A program made the translations under genes and the position numbers. Of a DNA stretch of 64,000 nucleotides, positions 58,124-64,000 are shown piece after piece. Position 1 is the stretch's first letter. The number at the start of each line of letters is the position of its first letter. The stretch comes from Pantoea endophytica (GTDB lineage Bacteria > Pseudomonadota > Gammaproteobacteria > Enterobacterales > Enterobacteriaceae), in NCBI RefSeq assembly GCF_002858935.1, contig NZ_PJRT01000002.1:310001-374000 (forward strand), in the 5' to 3' direction. The notes beneath the pieces were generated by a model. It did no database searches. It was not told the origin of the DNA and worked only from the letters and a program-made list of their open reading frames with translations.

Positions 58124-58246
58124 ACGTCTGTAACATTGTGGTGCTTTTTTTGACGTTGTTAACATTTCCTTAATCCCTTCTTTCGCTCTCCCCGCCCTTG
58201 GTGCACACTGTGCCTGCACCACAACAGCACCACGCACCAAAATGAA

Positions 58247-58261
58247 GCACCAATAAGGTGC
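58247..58261 (+). promoter_or_regulatory. NtrC binding site upstream of glnH
   Basis: GCACC-AATAA-GGTGC, a perfect NtrC-type dyad, 72 bp upstream of the sigma-54 -24 element. Several more GCACC repeats lie from 58200, perhaps weaker sites. The interval 58082-58403 holds no gene beyond the dps terminator and these signals. Confidence 0.7.
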
Positions 58262-58332
58262 AAAACTTTTCTTCTGCGCAAAATCGTGTCAGCAAGTGCT
58301 TAAAACTACTGATTTCGAGCAAAATGAAAAGT

Positions 58333-58348
58333 TGGCATAATTTTTTCA
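58333..58348 (+). promoter_or_regulatory. Sigma-54 promoter of glnHPQ
   Basis: TGGCAT-AATTT-TTTCA with -24 GG and -12 region spaced as in E. coli glnHp2 (TGGCATGATTTTTTCAT). The -12 TTTCA differs from TTGCA, just as in E. coli. About 56 bp from the glnH start. Confidence 0.7.
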
Positions 58349-58403
58349 TATGATAGGCCGTACATCGGGCCACCAGGCCTGAGGGGTAATAAGGAAAAAA
58401 ATG

Positions 58404-59150
58404 ATGAAGTCATTGATTAAAGTCTCCGTGGCCGCGCTGGCGCTGGCCTTCTCGCTTTCCTCCACCGCAGCAGACAAAAAACTGATCGTCGCAACCGACA
58501 CCGCATTCGTTCCCTTTGAGTTCAAACAAGGCGATAAATACGTCGGTTTTGACATCGATCTGTGGGATGCCATAGCGAAAGAACTGAAACTGGATTACGC
58601 CTTCAAGCCAATGGACTTCAGCGGCATCATTCCTGCGCTGCAAACCAAAAACATTGACCTGGCGCTGGCGGGTATCACCATCACCGAAGAACGTAAAAAA
58701 GCCATCGAGTTCTCTGACGGCTACTACAAAAGCGGCCTGCTGGTGATGGTGCGCGAGAATGAAAAAGACGTTAAGAGCATTGACGATCTGAACGGCAAAG
58801 TGGTGGCGGTGAAGAGCGGCACCGGTTCGGTGGATTACGCCAAAGCGCACATCAAGTCTAAAGACCTGCGCCAGTTCCCTAACATCGACAACGCGTACAT
58901 GGAGTTAGGCACTAACCGTGCTGACGCCGTGCTGCACGATACGCCGAACATCCTGTACTTCATCAACACCGCCGGTAAAGGCCGCTTCAAAGCGGTAGGC
59001 GAGTCAATTGAAGCGCAGCAGTATGGCATCGCGTTCCCGAAAGGCAGCGACGACCTGCGTGAAAAAGTGAACGGCGCCCTGAAAACTCTGCGCGATAACG
59101 GCACTTACAACACCATCTATAAAAAATGGTTCGGTACTGAACCAAAATAA
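58404..59150 (+). CDS. glnH: Glutamine-binding periplasmic protein GlnH
   Basis: 248 residues, E. coli length. Signal peptide ends SSTAA. Binding site: [48 protein letters not shown] and [17 protein letters not shown]. The ATG at 58404 (second of two adjacent) gives MKSLIKVS, aligned with E. coli. First gene of glnHPQ. Confidence 0.98.
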   Translation: MKSLIKVSVAALALAFSLSSTAADKKLIVATDTAFVPFEFKQGDKYVGFDIDLWDAIAKELKLDYAFKPMDFSGIIPALQTKNIDLALAGITITEERKKAIEFSDGYYKSGLLVMVRENEKDVKSIDDLNGKVVAVKSGTGSVDYAKAHIKSKDLRQFPNIDNAYMELGTNRADAVLHDTPNILYFINTAGKGRFKAVGESIEAQQYGIAFPKGSDDLREKVNGALKTLRDNGTYNTIYKKWFGTEPK

Positions 59151-59235
59151 TTGCGGCCTGAGCCGATTTTTCCAGCAGGGAGCCTGACACTCCCTGCTTT
59201 TTACATTTCCACGCAACAGATTTTGGAGTCACACC

Positions 59236-59895
59236 ATGGAGTTTGACTGGAGCGTCATTTGGCCTGCCCTGCCGATTTTAATCGAAGGCGCCAAAATGAC
59301 CCTGCTGATCTCGGTCCTCGGCCTGGTCGGCGGTTTAATTATCGGTTTAGTTGCCGGTTTTGCCCGCGCCTACGGCGGCTGGATCACCAACAACATCGCC
59401 TTAGTCTTCATCGAACTGATTCGCGGCACGCCAATCGTGGTTCAGGTGATGTTTATCTACTTCGCCCTGCCGATGGCTTTCCCGGATCTGCGTATCGATC
59501 CGTTCAGCGCGGCGGTGGTCACCATCATGATCAACTCCGGCGCTTATATCGCGGAAATCACGCGCGGTGCGGTACTGTCGATTAATAAAGGCTTCCGTGA
59601 AGCGGGTCTGGCGCTGGGTCTGTCGCGCCGCGAGACCCTGCGTTATGTGATCATGCCGCTGGCCCTGCGCCGTATGCTGCCACCGCTGGGTAATCAGTGG
59701 ATTGTCAGCATCAAAGATACGTCGCTGTTTATCGTGATTGGCGTGGCCGAACTGACGCGTCAGGGTCAGGAGATCATTGCCGGTAACTTCCGCGCGCTGG
59801 AGATCTGGAGCGCCGTTGCCATTATCTATTTGGTTATTACGTTGGTGTTGAGCTTTGTGCTGCGCCGTATTGAGAAAAGGATGAAAATTCTGTGA
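59236..59895 (+). CDS. glnP: Glutamine ABC transporter permease GlnP
   Basis: 219 residues as in E. coli, five helices. [21 protein letters not shown] and EAA loop [21 protein letters not shown]. Forms the homodimeric channel for GlnH and GlnQ. It overlaps glnQ by four bases (GTGA). Confidence 0.98.
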   Translation: MEFDWSVIWPALPILIEGAKMTLLISVLGLVGGLIIGLVAGFARAYGGWITNNIALVFIELIRGTPIVVQVMFIYFALPMAFPDLRIDPFSAAVVTIMINSGAYIAEITRGAVLSINKGFREAGLALGLSRRETLRYVIMPLALRRMLPPLGNQWIVSIKDTSLFIVIGVAELTRQGQEIIAGNFRALEIWSAVAIIYLVITLVLSFVLRRIEKRMKIL

Positions 59896-60614
59896 TTGAA
59901 TTTAAAAACGTCTCGAAGAATTTCGGCCAGACTCAGGTTCTGCACAACATCAACCTGAAGATTAATCAAGGCGAAGTGGTGGTGATTATCGGACCTTCCG
60001 GTTCCGGTAAATCCACGCTGCTGCGCTGCATCAACAAGCTGGAAGAGATCACCACCGGCGAGCTGATCGTCGATGGTATGAAGGTCAATGATCCGAAAGT
60101 GGATGAGCGACTGATTCGTCAGGAAGCAGGCATGGTGTTCCAGCAGTTCCATCTGTTCCCACAGATGAGCGCGCTGGATAACGTCGCCTTTGGTCCGATT
60201 CGCGTGCGTGGTACGAAGAAAGAGGAAGCGCATAAGCTGGCGCGTGAGCTGCTGGGTAAAGTGGGCCTCGCCGAGCGTGCACACCACTTCCCGTCTGAGC
60301 TTTCCGGTGGTCAGCAGCAGCGCGTGGCGATTGCGCGTGCGTTGGCGGTGAAACCGAAGATGATGCTGTTTGATGAGCCAACCTCAGCGCTGGATCCCGA
60401 GCTGCGTCACGAAGTACTGAAAGTGATGCAGGATCTGGCGGAAGAAGGCATGACGATGGTCATCGTGACGCACGAAGTCGGTTTCGCCCAAAAAGTGGCT
60501 TCGCGTCTGATCTTTATCGACAAAGGCACCATCGCAGAAGATGGCAACCCGGACGATCTGATCACCAACCCGCCGAGCGACCGTCTGCGCGAGTTCCTGC
60601 AGCACGTATCCTAA
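59892..60614 (+). CDS. glnQ: Glutamine ABC transporter ATP-binding protein GlnQ
   Basis: 240 residues. Walker [11 protein letters not shown]-loop [10 protein letters not shown], signature LSGGQQQR, Walker [12 protein letters not shown], switch His [10 protein letters not shown]. The GTG start overlaps the glnP stop, implying coupled translation. Confidence 0.98.
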   Translation: MIEFKNVSKNFGQTQVLHNINLKINQGEVVVIIGPSGSGKSTLLRCINKLEEITTGELIVDGMKVNDPKVDERLIRQEAGMVFQQFHLFPQMSALDNVAFGPIRVRGTKKEEAHKLARELLGKVGLAERAHHFPSELSGGQQQRVAIARALAVKPKMMLFDEPTSALDPELRHEVLKVMQDLAEEGMTMVIVTHEVGFAQKVASRLIFIDKGTIAEDGNPDDLITNPPSDRLREFLQHVS

Positions 60615-60625
60615 GCTCTGCCATT

Positions 60626-60657
60626 AAACCGTCGCCCATTTTCGGCGGCGGTTTTTT
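60626..60657 (+). terminator. glnHPQ terminator
   Basis: ACCGTCGCC / GGCGGCGGT stem (one mismatch), 7-nt loop, six T residues. Confidence 0.88.
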
Positions 60658-60670
60658 ACATGCAGCATTT

Positions 60671-60698
60671 GTAGCGGCGCGATTTATCGCGCCACTAC
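60671..60698. repeat. GTAGCGGCGCGA palindrome (same family as 44197)
   Basis: GTAGCGGCGCGA-TTTA-TCGCGCCACTAC: twelve-base arms with one mismatch. It sits between the glnQ terminator and ybiO. The unit recurs, in head-to-head form, in the iaaA-moeA gap. Confidence 0.8.
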
Positions 60699-60799
60699 GG
60701 CAGGTACCACGATTCAATTTTCCTTTTCAAAATCTTCACCTTCCATCACTGACTATACTTCTCTCTTGTGCCGCTGCGCGAAGCTAAAGGAGAAAAGCG

Positions 60800-63076
60800 A
60801 TGTCGTCTGCCAGCCCACCATGGCGTTCAGCCGTGTGGTTACTCTTCAGTTTGTTCACTCTGTTTCTCATTCCCCCGGCGCAGGCCGTTAATCTGCCGCA
60901 GGCGGCCGTCGCAGCACAGCAGTCGCAAACCCCGGCAGCGGATGATAAAGCCGAAGGCGAACCCAGCTTAGACGAGAAAAAAGCCGCCTATGCCGCGCTG
61001 GCGAATATTCTGGATAACAACGCCTCGCGTCAGGAGCTGATCGATCAGTTACGTCAGGCTGCCAACAGCCAATCCACCAGCGACCAACCGGTGCTGGCGC
61101 CGCCGCAGGCCAATCAGGACGATCTCACGGTACTGGAGAGCGTCACCAGCGTAACGCGTGAATATGGCGGCGCGGTGGCCGCGCAGTTTGTGCAACTGCA
61201 TGACAACATCACCAATGCGCCACACAAATCCTTTAACCAGCAAACCTTCTTCAACGCGCTGAAATACTTCGCTGCGCTCTCCGCCGCGGTGTTTGCATTT
61301 TACTGGCTGACACGCCGCCTGATGTGGCCGGTGTGGCGCCGCATGGGCCGCTGGGGACGCGATCAAAACCTTGAGCGCACCAAGTGGCTGCACTTGCCCG
61401 CCACTATCTTGATGGCCTTTGTGCTCGATATTGTGCTGCTAGCGCTGACGCTGTTTGTCGGTCAGATCATCAGCGACAACTATCACAACAACAACCGCAC
61501 CATCGCCTATCAGCAAGGCCTTTTCCTTAACGCTTTCGCGCTGATTGAGTTCTTTAAAGCGGTGCTGCGGCTGATATTCTGCCCGCGTTTCCCTTCGCTG
61601 CGCTTCTTCCACTTAACCGATGCGCGCGCCAGCTACTGGAACACACGTTTGAGCTGGCTAAGCGGCATCATCGGTTACGGTTTACTGGTGGTGGTGCCGA
61701 TTGTCTCCAATCAGGTGAATATTCAGGTGGCGGCGCTGGTCAACATGCTGATTATGGGGATCATGACCGGCTGGGCGCTGTGGCTGATTTTCCGCAACAA
61801 AAGCAACATCCATCATGAACTGTCGCGTCTTGCCGATCGCAGCTTGAGCTTCTTTGCGCTGTTCATCCGCGCCTTTGGCATGGTGTGGCACTGGCTGGCC
61901 AGCGCCTACTGTATCGCGCTGTTCCTGTTCTCGATCTTCAATCCCGGCGACAGCCTGAAGTTTATGATGTCCGCCACGGTGCGCAGCCTGGCGATCGTGG
62001 TTATCGCTGCGCTGATTTCCGGCATGCTGACGCGCTGGATTGGCAAAACCGTCACGCTGTCGCCCGACATGCGCCGCAACTATCCCGAGCTGCAAAAGCG
62101 CGTTAACGATTGGGTGAAAGCGCTGCTGAAACTGGCGCGCGTGGTCACGGTGTTTGCCACGCTGTTGCTGCTGCTCAACGCATGGAATCTGTTTGATCTC
62201 TGGCACTGGCTCACGCTTGGCGCCGGCCAAAAAATGGTGGATGTGCTGATTCGTATCGTGATCATTGTGCTGCTGTCGGCAGTCGGCTGGACGCTGCTGG
62301 CAAGCCTGATCGAAAGTCGCCTCGCCTCGGATTCGCATGGCCGCCCCATGCCGAGCGCACGCACCCGCACGCTGCTGACGCTGTTTCGTAACGCGCTGGC
62401 GGTCGTAATAAGCACCATCACCATTATGATTTTGCTGTCGGAAGTGGGCGTGAATATTGCGCCGCTGCTAGCCGGTGCCGGTGCGCTCGGTCTGGCGGTA
62501 TCATTCGGTTCGCAAACGCTGGTGAAAGACATCATCACCGGCATTTTTATCCAGTTTGAGAACGGCATGAACACCGGTGATTTAGTCACCATTGGCCCGA
62601 TCACCGGCACCGTAGAGCGCATGTCGATTCGCTCGGTGGGCGTGCGTCAGGATACCGGTGCGTATCACATTATTCCGTGGTCATCGATCACCACCTTCGC
62701 CAACTTTGTGCGCGGCATCGGCTCGTTCGTGGCGAACTACGATGTGGATCGCAGTGAAGATACCGAACGCGTTAACCAAACGCTGCAGGGCGCGGTGAAA
62801 GAGCTGCTGGAGAACCCGGAGATTCGCGGCATGGTGATTGGCGAGCCGAGTTTTGCCGGATTAGTGGGATTAACCAACCAATCCTTTACCGTGCGCGTGT
62901 CATTCACCACCCAGCCGCTGAAGCAGTGGACGGTACGTTTTGCGCTGGATGATAAGGTGAAGAAGCATTTTGATGCGGCCGGCATTAAAGCGCCGCATCA
63001 AACGGTAGCAGTGATGCAAACCGGCAGCGATATTACCACCGCTGCCAGCTTACCGGCGTTGCCGCCGGCGCAATGA
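60800..63076 (+). CDS. ybiO: YbiO, large MscS-family mechanosensitive channel
   Basis: 758 residues (E. coli 741). Signal peptide to about PPAQA, a periplasmic domain of about 120 residues, then about ten helices and the conserved MscS core LLAGAGALGLAVSFGSQTLV, DIITGIFIQFENG and beta domain GTVERMSIRSVGVR. It opens on hypo-osmotic shock. ATG 60800 follows GGAGAAAAGCG. It is adjacent to glnQ, as in E. coli. Confidence 0.96.
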   Translation: MSSASPPWRSAVWLLFSLFTLFLIPPAQAVNLPQAAVAAQQSQTPAADDKAEGEPSLDEKKAAYAALANILDNNASRQELIDQLRQAANSQSTSDQPVLAPPQANQDDLTVLESVTSVTREYGGAVAAQFVQLHDNITNAPHKSFNQQTFFNALKYFAALSAAVFAFYWLTRRLMWPVWRRMGRWGRDQNLERTKWLHLPATILMAFVLDIVLLALTLFVGQIISDNYHNNNRTIAYQQGLFLNAFALIEFFKAVLRLIFCPRFPSLRFFHLTDARASYWNTRLSWLSGIIGYGLLVVVPIVSNQVNIQVAALVNMLIMGIMTGWALWLIFRNKSNIHHELSRLADRSLSFFALFIRAFGMVWHWLASAYCIALFLFSIFNPGDSLKFMMSATVRSLAIVVIAALISGMLTRWIGKTVTLSPDMRRNYPELQKRVNDWVKALLKLARVVTVFATLLLLLNAWNLFDLWHWLTLGAGQKMVDVLIRIVIIVLLSAVGWTLLASLIESRLASDSHGRPMPSARTRTLLTLFRNALAVVISTITIMILLSEVGVNIAPLLAGAGALGLAVSFGSQTLVKDIITGIFIQFENGMNTGDLVTIGPITGTVERMSIRSVGVRQDTGAYHIIPWSSITTFANFVRGIGSFVANYDVDRSEDTERVNQTLQGAVKELLENPEIRGMVIGEPSFAGLVGLTNQSFTVRVSFTTQPLKQWTVRFALDDKVKKHFDAAGIKAPHQTVAVMQTGSDITTAASLPALPPAQ

Positions 63077-63078
63077 GG

Positions 63079-64000
63079 TTAGCGTTTCAGCCGTTTGGCG
63101 CGCGTCGCCGGCGGCTGGAACGTCCAGGCGATAAAGCGGCTCTGCTTCTGACCTTGCGCCATTTCGATGATGCGCACTTCATAAGCATCGAGATCGCGCA
63201 GTTGGTCGCGCAGCGCCGGTAAATTCTCTTTGCGCGAGACCAGCGAGGTGAACCAAATAATGGCGTCTGAGTGCGTCACGCTTTCAGCAATCATTTGACC
63301 AACGAACTTGCGCTCGCCGCCGTCACACCACAATTCGTTGTGATGGCCACCAAAATTGAGCGGCGCATTTTTGCCTAAGCCAAGGTTGCGCGTTTTGCGC
63401 TGACCCACGCTGGCCGCCTCTTCCGCAGATGAATGGAAAGGCGGATTGCACAGCACCGCATGATAGCGTTCATTCTTATGCACCACGCCGGCGAAAATCG
63501 CCGAGGGCTCTTTTTGCCGACGCAGACGCACGCCGCGCTGCAAGCCCGGATTACTCGCCACAATCTGCCCGGCCACGGTAATCGCTTCGGCGGTGATATC
63601 GGTGCCGGTGAAGCGCCAGCCATATTCGGCGTTGCCAATCAGCGGATAGATGCAGTTCGCGCCGCAGCCGATATCCATTACATCCAGATCGCGTGGAACC
63701 ACGCCACCGTTGTCGCTCGCCAGCAGATCGGCCAGCGCATGCACGTAATCGGCACGGCCCGGCACCGGCGGCGTCAGATAACCTGTAGGTAGCTGCCAGT
63801 TGAGGTTGTAGAACAGCTTCAGCAGCGCCTGATTCAGCAGCATCACCGCTTCAGGATCGGCGAAATCCACCGATAATTCGCCGTAGCCGTTGGGACGCAC
63901 TTTCACCGCCAGCGGCGGATGGGCTGCGGTCAGAGCAGCAAAATCATAACGGCCCTGGTGGCGGTTACGCGGATGGAAAGGTGACGTGGCGGCTGGCTTG
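63079..64000 (-). CDS. rlmF: 23S rRNA (adenine(1618)-N(6))-methyltransferase RlmF (5' end off-window)
   Basis: SAM-dependent N6-adenine methyltransferase that modifies A1618 of 23S rRNA. The frame is open past the window edge; about 306 codons are present. The first visible residues are KPAATSPFHPRNRHQGRYDF, matching HPRNRHHSRYDL near the E. coli start. Core motifs: VPGRADYVH, DIGCGANCIYPLIG (SAM site), NPPFHSS (catalytic N-P-P-F), GQKQSRFIAWTF. The stop is two bases beyond the ybiO stop on the opposite strand. The start codon is outside the window. Confidence 0.96.
   Translation of the reverse strand, partial: KPAATSPFHPRNRHQGRYDFAALTAAHPPLAVKVRPNGYGELSVDFADPEAVMLLNQALLKLFYNLNWQLPTGYLTPPVPGRADYVHALADLLASDNGGVVPRDLDVMDIGCGANCIYPLIGNAEYGWRFTGTDITAEAITVAGQIVASNPGLQRGVRLRRQKEPSAIFAGVVHKNERYHAVLCNPPFHSSAEEAASVGQRKTRNLGLGKNAPLNFGGHHNELWCDGGERKFVGQMIAESVTHSDAIIWFTSLVSRKENLPALRDQLRDLDAYEVRIIEMAQGQKQSRFIAWTFQPPATRAKRLKR

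Overview
The window is chromosomal core DNA from a gammaproteobacterium of the order Enterobacterales. Gene order is collinear with the Escherichia coli K-12 stretch from cydC to rlmF, but many E. coli genes are missing and several non-E. coli genes are present. The remaining set (threonine aldolase ltaE after poxB, a HAD-IB phosphatase next to dacC, a DUF4385 gene behind rimO, an H-NS paralogue beside an EmrAB-type pump) and the moderately GC-rich composition suggest the Erwiniaceae, probably Pantoea or a close relative. That placement is inference. I see no phage, transposase, integrase, plasmid, CRISPR, rRNA or tRNA gene.

Layout. 1-6.6 kb: end of cydC, aat, infA, the clpA/clpS protease pair, cspD and the OLD-family nuclease gene ybjD. 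6.7-12.4 kb: lysine exporter lysO, poxB, ltaE, amiD, ybjQ, ybjP. 12.6-16.3 kb: arginine ABC transporter artPIQM and artJ, with ArgR-type boxes. 16.4-22.3 kb: rlmC, ybjO and the putrescine transporter potFGHI. 22.7-28.9 kb: ybjC-nfsA-rimK-ybjN, grxA behind an OxyR-type site, ybjM, ybjL, the sigma-E sRNA gene rybB, and ybjG. 29-37.6 kb: dacC, a HAD-IB phosphatase, aldose sugar dehydrogenase yliI, a DUF3313-type lipoprotein, a beta-carbonic anhydrase, rimO, a DUF4385 gene and a chemoreceptor. 37.7-46.3 kb: glutathione importer gsiABCD with iaaA, then moeAB. 46.4-53.2 kb: ybiT, an H-NS paralogue and a tripartite EmrA-EmrB-outer-membrane-factor pump, which looks like the most accessory segment. 53.3-64 kb: ybiR and mntR, a Cys-rich MntS-like small protein, ompX, rhtA, dps, glnHPQ, ybiO and the 3' part of rlmF.

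Themes. Three amino-acid or polyamine ABC importers (art, pot, gln) and two exporters (lysO, rhtA) make this a nitrogen-solute transport region. Recognisable operators fit that: ARG boxes at art, and NtrC/sigma-54 elements at glnH. A redox and metal set (grxA, nfsA, dps, mntR/mntS, gsi) and an envelope set (dacC, amiD, ybjG, ompX, rybB, ybiO) are interspersed.

The most interesting non-coding signal is a family of roughly 20-bp palindromes with a 2-nt centre. They sit between convergent genes (ltaE/amiD, ybjG/dacC, MCP/gsiD, moeB/ybiT), and one supplies the last codons and the stop of moeB. The most interesting coding observation is a 64-residue MntS-like protein with an N-terminal Cys cluster, behind a near-consensus MntR operator. 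I found no wholly new multi-gene system.
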